Shown in pieces: positions 1 through 10,962 of a stretch of 23,560 nucleotides of DNA. The translations under genes were made by a program, and so were the position numbers. The stretch is from Rhizophagus sp. LPA8_4_AMF. Its lineage: Eukaryota; Glomeromycota; Glomeromycetes; Glomerales; Glomeraceae. The notes below the pieces were generated by a model. That model saw nothing but the letters and a program-made list of their open reading frames with translations. It did no database searches and had not been told where the DNA came from. Location of the stretch: positions 1-23,560 of the forward strand of contig JADRCO010001014.1 of NCBI GenBank assembly GCA_021464525.1. Direction: 5' to 3'. How positions within the stretch are numbered: position 1 is the first letter of the stretch; every line of letters begins with the position of its first letter.

Positions 1-50
<50 letters not shown>
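1..50. repeat. T33-A17 homopolymer pair at the window start
   Basis: 33 T followed directly by 17 A. This is the same T-run-then-A-run arrangement seen at 7239-7345, 12217-12237, 16340-16364 and 17193-17221. The run may extend beyond the window edge. Confidence 0.9.
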
Positions 51-3000
51 TAATTAATAATAATCTGCGGTGCGTATTATCGTATTATGATACTAAAAAT
101 GGTATTAGTGGTATCACTCGTGATTCATCCATAAACAAAACCGGTTTATTTTTACCATATAATCGGTCCAATATTCCCCCTCCTCCCCACCCCCCTTATT
201 CTCTTTTTCAAGTAAATAAATCAAAAGCCGCAATTCCCGCGTGCAAAAATTAAACTTTAATTTCTTTTTAAAAAAAAGAAAAAGAGAAAGAATAAAGGAT
301 ACAGAAATATTCGTAAAATGAAATCATGCACCTGTCATGCGATTATTAATTTTAAGAAATTTTTAAGAAATAAATGATAATATATCGTAATTGGTTTTTG
401 TCCCTGCATAAAAAAATTTTTTAACAGGATACAAACTGTTTATTTACAAGGATTATTTTTAAGAAAAAAAAAAAAAATGGTGACAATCATCATTTCAAAA
501 AACACTGTGCCATTATCATATTTAAAAATCGCGTAAAATAATTATATAAATTAAAAATGAATTTCGAACATTGATCCTATTTTCGGAAATTCCCGAGATA
601 AAAAATTCGATTTAATTCATATATTGTCAAATTAGAAGATTCTTTTTCATGTACAGCATACGAAAGAATATCATCCCGCAGGAATCCCTGTTCATCAAAA
701 TTTGTTGAGAGAAAATCCAATCTTTCACAAAAGTGGTATTTTAATATTGGTATTTCAATGTACTTTTAAATGCATTCATAAAAACACCAAACAGGTTATA
801 TTACTAGTTACATAGAATTTATAATTAAGGTCACATTAATCACAATGGGCTTAACTTAATTTATGGCTAAAATTATCTAATCAATGTAGTACAAAATTTC
901 ATTTTTAACAATGTGTTCCCCTTTATTTATTTTTATTTTTTTTTGCACACAAAATTTCATTCAAATAATAAAGTTTTGGTTTCCAACTATGTGAAAAATT
1001 TCCCGATTTGGCAAAACTAATAGGGTTTAATTAAACCGAATTCAGTGATAAATTAAAATTTTTAATTTTTTATGGGTTATTCACTTATTCACCAGTTTTT
1101 TTTTTCATTCAGATAAATAATTATAAATTATTCTAAGCAAGAAAAAAAACCATTAGAGTTATCAAGATACGATTTTCGTAAGGTTGAAAGAACCAGTAAA
1201 AGTCTCTTCGTATTGCTCTATTAAAATAATAGTAATTTAATAATTCTGGTCAGAAGATAATATGTTATTGTCGATCTAAATTGGATGTTCAAACATTAAT
1301 AATGCACAACATTAAATACGCCATTTTTCTAATAAAATTCATACATATTTGATGTTTCATTTTTTTATTTTTTTATTTTTTTAAGAGCATCCAACCAGGA
1401 CTTCCGATTATCTAACCTTTTTATCTCCTAAGAAATTCACGTGATTGTTCAATAAGTAAATGTTTCAATAAACATAACACCGCATAGTTAAATTTTAAAA
1501 TCAAAAGTAAATAAATAAAATATAAATAATAAATAAATAAAAAAAAAAGAAAAAAATCACAGTCATTTACCATTGAGTGAAAGTATTTTTCCGAAAATAA
1601 GCACCTTTCTTGTTTAAATTTCGGATATAAATTTTTACTATATCGACCAAAATATAATATTCCACAAATTTATAAAATCATTTTGATTGGTTAACATATT
1701 GACAACAATAATTTAGCTTAAATGTTTATTAAAATTATATGATTTCTCAAAGATAATGTTCGCATGTATCATCGAAAAAAATGTTCGTAATTTTCACATA
1801 CTTTGCTATTGCTGAATAATAAAAGAAATGATTATCCCCTTAAATATTTAGGAAGATCACGTAAATCTTTTTGCGTAATGGTCCCCACAAATACCTTTTG
1901 CTTTCTTATTATAAAAAGAACGATTGTCCGTTATCCGCTATCTACCCGTCGTTTCTTTAATATTTCAATATATAAATATTAAGGAAAATGTTATGTAAAA
2001 CAAGTAAGATTGAATATTTAATGAAATCCTGAATCCTGTTGATCTGATTCATCTGCAGTCAATCGGTTAACGGTTGATATTTTATTCCATTTAAGTATTT
2101 AAACAATTTTTCCGGGTTATTTTGAATCTGACTGTTGACAAGGTTAATAAATTTCATATTAGATAAATTAGTTTATTATTATTTATTTATTTACTTAATT
2201 ACAGCATTTATTTTAAACCGAAACATTCGATAATAAACAATTATATCATATTTTTAAATATTTCTTTTGTAAAATGGTTTAGATTCATGATATTTAACGT
2301 TTTAAGAAAATTTTTGATAATTAACTCCGATTACAAATTCCTCCCAATTACCAGGAAAAGAAAAAAAAATTACGGTATTACTTTTTTTGACAGTGATTTC
2401 AAATCATTCTGTTTCATAAGGAATTATCGAATCATTCGTTATACATGTACAAGGTTTAAACATATATAAATATATATATATATTTGAAACACTATTGGTT
2501 TTATTATAATGAAACCAAAAAAAGTGAACAAAATATACAAAATATACAAAATTTCGTGTAGATTAATAAATTTTATTATGATTGGTTCAAAATCCTTTCT
2601 TTTTGAGGAGTTTCCTTGGCAATTATTATAATTACTCGTCAAAACAAGTTGTTTATATCGTGTAACTACATGACTGATTTCTTTTAAAACAAGTGACCCA
2701 CGATCGGCCGTAATTAATTCTTCAAATATGGAAATATTTGATACATATCAAAGAGATATCTATAATACATAACACGATATGTATTTATTATTGTCGATTC
2801 TAAAAAATTCCATAATTAGATCAGAAAAGATAATTATGTATAAAAAAAGAGAAAATTTTGTAGATAAAAATTAATTGATAAATGATACGCGTCAATTTCA
2901 TACAAAATAAAATATTTTCTTTCACTAAATATAGGATTGATATAAAAAAAAATTATATGTTGCTTAAATAATTATCAAAAATAAATTATATAATAAATGT

Positions 3001-3860
3001 ACAACTTAATTAAATATAATCTACAAATTATCCGTTACGCTAGAAACGGAAAGTTGAAGATTTGAAACAATATTAGAAATATTTTCGTTACAGATTTTAA
3101 CAGTAATTTGACTCAGAGAATTTTAAGCCCAATCACATTAATTATATTTTTATTTAATTATATGATTTTAATGAAATTACTCAGAAACTTCTATCATTCT
3201 CCTAATACTCCTATGATTCTTATAGTCAAATATTTCTAAATTAAGGGTTTATTAAATTGTTTATCTTTAATATCAATCATATGCAAAATTTTTTTTAACA
3301 GGTTATTATTAATATATAAGGAAAGAATAAAATATCAAATTAATTTCTTTATTATTATTAAAATAAATAGGGGTAAAAGATTTTGTAGCATATCTCATTC
3401 TTAAGCGGCGTTTTTTTTTTCATTTCTAACTTCATTAATTCTGATATAAATATTTACTAAACATTAACGGATATTCTTTAATTAGTAATTAACTTTTTAA
3501 AACAAAAATTACAAGTTTGAGAATATGATTGTGACTCAGTGTATCCTTGAAAGCGCTACCATTGAAATTAGTTCTTTTAATCACATTTATTCAAATCCTA
3601 TTAATATTCGATTGTATGATATATGTAAGCATTGGAACTTGGAAGTGACATTCGAATTGGAAGCATAGAAGCAGTGAACATCAATGAGTATAATTATCAT
3701 GTCATCTGGCTGAGTATTTATAACACTGTATAAGAGTTAATCGTAAATGAAAATAAATTATGTAACATATCATTGGACGGCGTACTTGTAAAAAAAGGCG
3801 GAATTTTAATGAGACTAATATCACTGAATTGATCATTTTTCTTTAAATAGTATATTTATA
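51..3860. other. AT-rich intergenic region, no gene seen
   Basis: About 3.8 kb of low-GC DNA with frequent stops in all frames. The only open frames are short (60-67 codons at 2287-2642) and consist of low-complexity residues. It holds a C-rich tract at 176-195, a TA repeat at about 2467-2484, a triple AAAATATAC-like repeat at about 2523-2551, and a small hairpin TCCGTT/AACGGA at 3031-3050. No splice-linked coding exons were recognised. Confidence 0.6.
176..195 (-). other. G-rich tract, potential G-quadruplex on the minus strand
   Basis: The plus strand is C5-T-CC-T-C4-A-C6. The minus strand therefore has G runs of 6, 4, 2 and 5 separated by one-base spacers. It is followed on the plus strand by more pyrimidines. 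It is striking in DNA of about 25% GC. Folding is inferred. Confidence 0.5.
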
Positions 3861-3949
3861 TATTATTGGATAATTAAACTATCTAATAGTCTAATAGCGG
3901 CACGTAGTGCCGCATTAGACTATTATATAGTTTAAATCATCCAATAATA
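3861..3949. repeat. Long imperfect hairpin (43 nt arms, 3 nt loop)
   Basis: The arms 3861-3903 and 3907-3949 are reverse complements with a few mismatches and are exactly symmetric about 3905. The tip is GCGGCAC-GTA-GTGCCGC, the only GC-rich part. The outer ends are TATTATTGG and CCAATAATA. Such a structure would extrude as a cruciform or form an RNA stem-loop. It looks like a foldback or MITE element, or part of one. Confidence 0.8.
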
Positions 3950-4014
3950 ATATTATCGGTTTGACGACCGTTTCATGCAATTTTTATAATAAACTCCCGT
4001 TATTATCCAATAAT
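3862..4014. mobile_element. Candidate MITE with 12 bp perfect terminal inverted repeats
   Basis: ATTATTGGATAA at 3862-3873 is a perfect reverse complement of TTATCCAATAAT at 4003-4014, bounding 153 bp that include the long hairpin. No coding capacity. A clear target-site duplication is not visible, so the borders are tentative; in AT-rich DNA the second terminus could be coincidental. Confidence 0.35.
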
Positions 4015-4107
4015 TTTATTATTATGCTAATACATAGTAATATGAGATAACCGACCAAAATAACAATTATGTAAAATCTGCATGAACTTATGAGGACAAT
4101 CGATAAT

Positions 4108-4510
4108 TGTTTTAATCGTATTTTTACATTGTATGCTTATTATATAATCCAAGTATTAATGCTTGTACGTCATCCAATTATTTATAATTCAAATATTAAT
4201 GCTTATACGTCATCTAATTATTTGGTATAACCGTATTTTTACATTGTATGCTTGTTATATAATAATCCAAGTATTAATGTTTATACGTTATCCAATTATT
4301 TGGTATAACCGTATTTTACATTGTATGCTTGTTATATAATAATCCAAGTGTTAATGTTTATACGTTATTCAATTATTTGGTATAACCGTATTTTTTACAT
4401 TGTATGCTTGTTATATAATAATCCAAGTATTAATGCTTACACGTCATCCAATAATTTGATTTAACCGTATTTTTACATTGTATGATTGTTACATAATTCA
4501 AGCATTAATA
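4108..4510. repeat. Minisatellite, about 78 bp units, about 5 copies
   Basis: The landmark CCGTATTTTTACATTGTATG recurs at 4231, 4309, 4386 and 4465 (spacings 78, 77, 79), with a diverged first copy from 4116 (TCGTATTT...). Each unit continues with CTTGTTATATAATAATCC, AAGTATTAATG, a TACGT(C/T)AT core, CCAATTATTTGGTATAA. The first unit contains an internal duplication of about 38 bp (4150-4225). Copies differ by scattered substitutions and 1-2 bp indels, so the array is not recent or is slowly drifting. Confidence 0.9.
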
Positions 4511-7238
4511 CTAACTGGTTGAAATATGTAACCAAAAAAAAGCATTAAAATATTAGGTCGTCTAGAATAAGTATGAAATTATTATTATTATTATATTTTG
4601 TGAGCAGCAATACCCGAGTATCTTAAAAAATTTTAGGGTGTACTAAACTTTTTAAAGAAATAAATTTTAAATTTATATAATTATCGAAGTAATATTTACA
4701 CGTAAAATTATATGCTGTACTTTATAACGTTGGTGAAAAGGCATCTGTTTAAATGGTATAATTAAAAGAAAATAAAGAGAGATATTATACATAAAAAGCC
4801 TGTTGTAATATGCAGTATTATTATTATTATTATATAATGAAATAAAATTTTTGAGGATTTAATCAAGATATTGCTAGCTCTATGATTCTGGAAAATAATC
4901 GAAAAACATGTAAAAAATCTCTGAGGGAAGTATCCCAAATTTTAATCATCAAATCCTAACCCTAATCAAATCATAACCAATCAAAACTAATTTAGCTAAT
5001 TATCAGTAAATCCCTAACCTTAACCTAGTAACCCCTAACCAAAATGTTAGATAATCTATGAATTTCACCATGTGTTTATGTGTTAAACCTAAAAAACTTG
5101 AGATTCACTGAATTCAATTCATTTTCCATATATTAAATATAAAGATGTTAGGAAGAAAATCAATAACGATAAAATCATTGCGTAATTTTCGGATTTACTT
5201 TGCACTTATTAAGGTTTGTCGATCCATCTGAATTTGTTTCCAAAAGCCCGGATCTTTAACCCAAATTTATCTGTTTCACCTGAAACGGGTTTTGGTATAC
5301 AAAATGTAATAAGTTTATCAAACATGTTTGGGATACAGTTTAAATTTGGACTTGGACAATACTAACCCATAACGCTTAGATCTTTCGCAATATTCACGTG
5401 CAATTTTTTTTTTTTAACAAATGATAATCTCGAAAAAAATATTTTTTTCTGAAAAAAAAATGAAAATGACAGTAGAATTTCATTTTTTTTTTGATGATAG
5501 AACCGGGATTAACAGAATTTCATTATTCCTTTTAAATTATCCTTTTTCACTTTCTTTTCTTATATTGTCACATTGATAAATTTATTATAATTAAATAGTA
5601 TGAATGAAATATTACAAATCATTAAAGCGAATGAAACTTTATCGGAAATATTCATTTTTTCAACTTTCTTTGTGACACTTTCAAACTTGATTGATAATTT
5701 CTAAATATAGAATTTTTTATATTAAAAACAAAAAAAATTTTTTTTGGTGTTACTTTTAGGTTTGTATACGTTTATAATATGCATCATGCATGTCGAGAAA
5801 ATATCCTAAATGTTTGCTAACTACAAATGTGGATTTGTTTAAAAGAAAAAAAAAAATCATTATTTGCTGGTAAATAAACAAAAAAAATCAAACAACATAA
5901 TTTAAGCTCAACGAATCCAATTTCTTCATCTTCATCTCATCTAAAGTTTTTATTATTTATTCACAAATGAATGGTAACGAATCAATTTAATTTATTCAAA
6001 ATATAAAGTATAATATAATGCATAATTTAATGTCTTAACAAAATTTTATTAATAAAAAATTTTTTTTCATAAAACAATTATTCTGTACAAATTAAAATCG
6101 TTGAATTTAGGGAAAAATAATTTAAAAAAGAAGAAATTTTTGAAAAAAAGAAGAAAATGAGGAATGAAATTTTGAAGAAATAAGAAAAAAATGGTATAGT
6201 GTAATTTTTTTTTTTTGTTTATTATTAATTATTAATCAAAATTATGTAATTGTAAAAAAAGAAATTAAAAAGCTGTAATCCCTAAAAAAAATTATGATGA
6301 GAATGTCCGAAATAAAAAATTCTAATTTTTTAAACTATTTTTCCCTGAAAAAAAGAAAGAAAAAATAATACAAAGAAAATAAAAAAAGAGAAAGAACTTA
6401 AAGAAATCTGTATAAAAAAACTTAATAAAAAGAAGCCCATAGAAGAAAAATTAAACCTTAATGTAAAGAAAAAGAAAAATTCATAAAAAAAAAAGAAAAA
6501 AGAAATTATACTATTAATTATAAATATGAATAAAAAAAAAAAATTATTTAAAAAAAAACCATAAAATGTGAATGAACACATTCACGGAGAAAAAATATTA
6601 TTACAAAATTTTTTCCCGTAATTTACGAAAATCTTCGGAAAACAAAAGTATGTTTGTGTTTGTAAGTTGATTATCTGATTTTGATATTATTATAAAGAAA
6701 ATTATATAATTAAAAAAAAAAAAAATATTATTTATATGGTGTATTATTAAAATAAAAAAATTACACTAAAACGTAATAATGATCTGTTATACCGCCAAAT
6801 ACCAAATACTAAATAATGATCTGATCCTTTTTGTGCATTTTTCCCGCGAATATCAGGTTTAAAAAATCGCCAAAAACGTGTTCATTCACAAAGACTCACT
6901 TGTTTTTTTGAACACTAAAAATTTCTTTGCAAAATTTTTGCAATACCAAAACAAATCTGTAAATGATTATTAAAAACGTGTTAATAATCAGAAAACAATG
7001 CATTAATAAAACTAAAATCTTGATTTTGATTTTACATTAACTTAAAATGTCTATACAATATGTATTACTAATAATAATAATTAAAAATATATTACCTTAA
7101 TTACTTCCGTTCGGTTTCGAAAAGGAAACAAAACAAAAAATATATATAATTATGTGTATAATTATTTGTATTATATGATTGATTGATTAACAACGACTTA
7201 ATTATCAATCTCTTTCTTTTTTATCGTTTTTTACGTAA
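4511..7238. other. AT-rich intergenic region with purine-rich stretches, no gene seen
   Basis: No supported coding region. Contains ATT trinucleotide runs at about 4578-4594 and 4815-4833, a telomere-like patch at 4954-5040, an imperfect inverted repeat around 5259-5362, and a strongly A/G-biased segment at about 6120-6580. That segment yields a spurious Phe-rich open frame on the minus strand. Confidence 0.55.
5259..5362. repeat. Imperfect inverted repeat with inner palindrome
   Basis: A segment running from AACCCAAATTTATCTG through the hairpin GTTTCA-CC-TGAAAC to GGGTTT (5259-5295) is partly mirrored by GTTTGGGATACAG and TTTAAATTTGGACTTGG (about 5326-5357). Composition is slightly more GC-rich than its surroundings. 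Possibly an old foldback element; pairing is incomplete. Confidence 0.35.
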
Positions 7239-7345
<107 letters not shown>

Positions 7346-7372
7346 GAATTCTCTTTTTTTTTTTTCTCTCTT

Positions 7373-7378
7373 TTTATT
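7373..7378 (-). terminator. Candidate polyadenylation signal AATAAA
   Basis: A canonical AATAAA hexamer on the coding strand, within CCAATAAAAAGAGAGA, lies 51 nt beyond the stop codon of the zinc-cluster regulator. It is followed by a purine-rich run. Position and sequence suit a eukaryotic poly(A) signal, but AATAAA is frequent by chance in such AT-rich DNA. Confidence 0.5.
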
Positions 7379-7428
7379 GGAAATAATTTTTGCCAGAATT
7401 TATGTATATTCATTCAACGAAAAATAAT

Positions 7429-10400
7429 TTAATACGACGGATAGCCGAATACTTTTTTTTGATGATGGTGATGATGATGATGTTGCTGCGCATCTAAATC
7501 ACCTGTGGAATTACCTTGACTATCAATTAACATGGAACCCGAGTTTTCGGATGTTGACATCATTCCATTTGTAACTCCTCCACTATTTCCTATCATTCCT
7601 GTCATAGGTGCAAGTCCTGTTGACATATCATTTCCACCAACAAAATTTCCGCTAATTCCAATAGTTGACGGTGTACTGGTATTATTAGAAGCCTGATATG
7701 ATTGTGATTGTAAATATGACATTGATGGAAGTGCGGAATTTTGATAAGGAAATTGCAATTGCGGTGCCGTAAATGTTGTATTTGTATTGGTTGTCCTAAT
7801 TAAGAGTGGTGCTAATGACGATGAATTCGAAGATGTCATTCTTAACGATGACGATGTAGTAACCGGACTATTTATTACCATCATCGTTTGACCCTCATTT
7901 CCTGTTGGTGAAATTGTGTTCTGTTGTTGATGTGGCTGAGTTTGATGATGTGACCATTGCTGATAATTATTATAATTCGATTGCCATGTTGAATTATTAT
8001 CATGTTGTCTAGGTTGATTAGAATGTTGATGAATATAATGAGATGTATAATTAATATCCATTAAAGAATTCGTATTATCAATTTTTGCTGAATTTGTAAC
8101 TGGAGGATCTAATGGTGTCGGTGCTGCAAAAATTGATTGAGTTTGCTGCTGTTGTGATTGTTGATTCATTTGTTGTGATTGTTGTAATCCAGAAGATCCA
8201 TGATTTATTGGTGAAAGAGAACCAAAATGTGGCGATCTATTAGCAGCAGTTTGTGCAAGTAAATTAATTCCTGGTTGTGCCGATTGCTGAATTGGACTAA
8301 GTTTTTTAATTCCTAAATTTATATTAGGTGAATTATCTTGCATTATATTGTTTACATTATTATTATTATTATTAATATTCCTCGACTCCTCATTTGAACT
8401 TGTTGATGAAATAGGACTTTCATTTAAAGAAGAATTATTTCCAGAATTTCCCGATATTAAAACTAATGCAGCTTTAACTATATCCGTAATATAATCTTCA
8501 ACTTCTGGAATATCTTCTAATTGTACCGCAAAAATTGCCATCGAATTCTTAATACTATAATGAGTATGATGTAACGACGGAACATTAAGAATATTTTGAA
8601 AAAATTTTATTGTAATCGCAATATTTCTTCTTGAATCCTTGGATCGTTGTTGATCTTTTAAATTAAATATGTGAATGAAACCTGCATATAAAGCGCAATG
8701 AATAATAAATTTCTTACTATTAATCACATTAACAAATTGTTCATTAACAAGTGATGTAATATTATTTGCTGCTAATGTACAAGCATTCAAGCTAACGTTA
8801 GTTAGTGAAATATTTGGATGATGAATTCTAATCATTGCATAATTATAAAGAATGCAAAGATAAATACGAAGATGCTCGATTGTCGTTTCATCATAAACTT
8901 TATCAAGTCCTTTTGCTTCATCAATATTTAAATAAGGAGGTAATTGTTTCTTCCAAGTGCTTAATTTATCTTCTAATAAGTTTATATTATTATCATTATC
9001 CCTTAAATTAAATTCAAGTATTTCATAAATAATTTGTGTGATATTCAAATAAGACCTAAAATATACTGTAATTTTACTCTCTGTATCATCAACACATTTA
9101 TCATCCGGATACTCAATATTGCAATGTTTATCCTGAAACTCCAGCATTCTATTTAATGTAATGCATTGTAACCGGTTTGCTATTGCGATACTCCACCATA
9201 ACTTTACAAAAAAAAAAAAAAAAAAAAGAGAAAGAAATTAGACAAATTAGAAAATTATAAACCTTAAAAATAAAGAGAAGGAAAATTCTTTTTATTTACT
9301 CTTTTTCTTGCTTCTCTTTCAAATTCAGATAAAGTTTCATTTTTATCATGAAATCTCATTGTAATGGCTAATGTTGTTGCCATACCGACATACATACGGC
9401 TTCTTAGGCTACGTAATGCATCAAATATACCCAAAAGGAAGAGTGCAGTAGCTGTACTGAGACGAGGAAGATCAAAATAATGTTTTACCATATCTAGATA
9501 AAAAAAAAAATTTTTAATTTACTTTATTTATTTATTCATTTAATATATATAAATAATATATATAAAAAAGGATATTATAACATAGACTAAACCTTTTTAA
9601 TATATATTGCCCCTATATCTTTTCCCCCCTTTTTTTACCTCCCAAATAAATCTCTTACCTTGAGCACTCTCATAGAAAGCTAGACCAACTGTATATGGAT
9701 TATTACCGTCTTGTCTAGCAGTAGGATTATTGGTATAACTTGAACCAATAGCACATACAGCATTTAATAAGAGCGGCGACATTAATTTGTTCTTATCGTT
9801 AAATCTTTTCATAAAGTAAGCCTTATGTAATACGGGTAAAAAAGGATGAAAATTCTTAAAATATAAATTTACTAAATGTCCCGTGTAATTGACATCATCT
9901 AATAATGCGTTATTAGACTGTATACGCGGAGGAGAAGATTCTTCAACTTGAGGGACTTGTACATAACGTTTAAGTTGTTGTCGTACTTGGCTTTCATTCT
10001 GTAAAGTTGTTGATATACACAATTTGATCATATACTCATAGTCATTTTTATTGCTATCAGGAGTAGGTAAATCTTGCGGAATAAATTTTCTTCTAATACT
10101 ATTATTAGATAAATTCGAAATTGAAGAAGATGTCTTTTTTGCATTTTGTTTTGCATTTTGGTGAGAAATAACATGAGAACTTGCTCTTCTTTGACGATTT
10201 GTAGAAGTAGGAGAAGTATTCAAAGTTACCGCTACATTTTCAGTATTACTCGTCGCAGAGGATGAGGTCTTTGATCTTGAGGGATTTCGACCCGTTTGTC
10301 TGGACGTAGAATTAGCTTTAGATGACTGATTATTTGTGCGTGCTGTTTTTTGACCATAAGTACAATCCAAATTAACAGATACGCAATATTTACATGGTGT

Positions 10401-10646
10401 TTGATTATAACCATCACCGTCGCATTTTACCTAAAGGATTAATAATTATTTATAGATCAAAAAAATACATAAAGAATTTTTGCTTCTCTTCATTATGTTA
10501 ATATTCGTGTTTTTTTTTTGAAAACGAACCTTGCGTCGACGACACCTATCACACGCGATTGTCTTTAGTCTTTTATCTCGCGTTGGAGTATCTGTCGAAC
10601 CAGAAGCTGGTCTTTTACCCCCAGGGGGAGTCATAGACGTGGACAT
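7429..10646 (-). CDS. Zn2Cys6 fungal transcription factor with middle homology domain, 4 exons, 951 aa
   Basis: Predicted nuclear DNA-binding regulator. Exons on the minus strand: 10646-10530, 10430-9659, 9493-9300, 9201-7429 (TAA at 7431-7429). Total coding length is 2856 nt, in frame throughout. Residues 32-62 form a binuclear zinc cluster, Cys32-x2-Cys35-x6-Cys42-x9-Cys52-x2-Cys55-x6-Cys62. In alignment with Gal4, Arg38 and Lys39 fall where Gal4 Lys17 and Lys18 contact CGG triplets, so a CGG-type site is inferred. A basic stretch (KRPASG...RDKRLK) before the cluster could be a nuclear localisation signal. Residues 63-155 are a Ser/Asn/Thr/Arg-rich linker without an obvious coiled coil. Residues about 215-480 match the Fungal_trans (PF04082-type) domain: FHPFLPVLHKAYF, the helix DLPRLSTATALFLLGIFDAL, MYVGMATTLAITM, and EREARKRLWWSIAIANRL, which is formed across intron 3. 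Helical sequence continues to about 610. From 611 the tail is Asn/Ser/Gln-rich and ends with seven His before QKKVFGYPSY. The start is Met1 at 10646 because the frame upstream is A/T-rich UTR-like sequence; Met5 is an alternative. Ligand and target genes cannot be told from sequence. XlnR-like regulators share this domain order, but orthology is not claimed. Confidence 0.9.
9202..9299 (-). other. Intron 3
   Basis: 98 nt phase-0 intron with donor AGA|GTAAAT and acceptor TTGTAAAG|TTATGG. A CTAAT-type branch-point motif (TTTCTAATTT) is followed by a T run of about 19 on the coding strand. The junction creates REARKR|LWWSIAIANR, closely matching the conserved RRLWWS-type motif of the family and supporting both splice sites. 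Confidence 0.87.
9494..9658 (-). other. Intron 2
   Basis: 165 nt phase-1 intron. The donor is CAAG|GTAAGA, a strong consensus. The acceptor is TTATCTAG|AT, preceded by a long T run. Splicing joins ESAQ to an Asp codon and then MVKHYFDLPRLS, which is the expected order inside the fungal middle homology domain. The intron includes a GGGGGG run and TA-rich stretches. Confidence 0.88.
10431..10529 (-). other. Intron 1, splits the zinc-cluster codons
   Basis: 99 nt phase-0 intron with donor GTTCGT after AAG (Lys39) and acceptor CCTTTAG before GTA AAA TGC. Reading through the donor gives Val-Arg-Phe and loses the third cysteine. Splicing restores RRRK|VKC, the canonical x6-Cys spacing, so the junction is well constrained although the donor is non-consensus. 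Confidence 0.88.
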
Positions 10647-10861
10647 AACGTGTAGCGAAACAGACACGAGTTGAACGGGTCTAAATTGTTTCGTTTTAAT
10701 TTTTCTTTTGTTTTTTTTCGTCCTTTTTTTGACACAAAATTTTTTGTAAAGTGATAAAAAAGAACAAAAAAAAAAAGGTGAAGAAAGTTTGTTCTTACTG
10801 AACAACCGGTTTAAAAATCTATAAAAGAAACTGAGCAAATTCAGGTTAGAAACTTGAAATC

Positions 10862-10962
10862 TTTTTTTTTTTTTTTTTTTTTTCTGAGATAAAAAACCAT
10901 TTTTTTTTTTTTTTTTTTTTTTTAAAGGAAAAAAACCCGTATACTTTTTTTTTTTTTTTTTT
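10862..10962 (-). promoter_or_regulatory. Three poly(dA:dT) tracts upstream of the regulator gene
   Basis: Plus-strand T runs of 22 (10862-10883), 24 (10900-10923) and 18 (10945-10962) lie 216-316 nt upstream of the ATG, so they are poly(dA) on the coding strand. Poly(dA:dT) tracts in fungal promoters commonly exclude nucleosomes, so this is a plausible promoter core. An AT-rich TATA-like stretch follows at about 10970-10985. No specific factor sites were recognised. Similar tracts are scattered elsewhere, so the promoter role is inferred from position. Confidence 0.4.

Noticed and set aside
2287..2642. Two short open frames, one on each strand
   Set aside because: 60-67 codons, overlap a TA repeat, no recognisable domain; expected by chance.
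6330..6581. Minus-strand open frame of 83 codons, mostly Phe, Ser, Leu and Ile
   Set aside because: Direct product of an A/G-rich plus strand; low complexity, no domain, no splice or promoter support.
10232..10417. Minus-strand open frame of 61 codons
   Set aside because: Shadow of exon 2 of the zinc-cluster gene in another frame.
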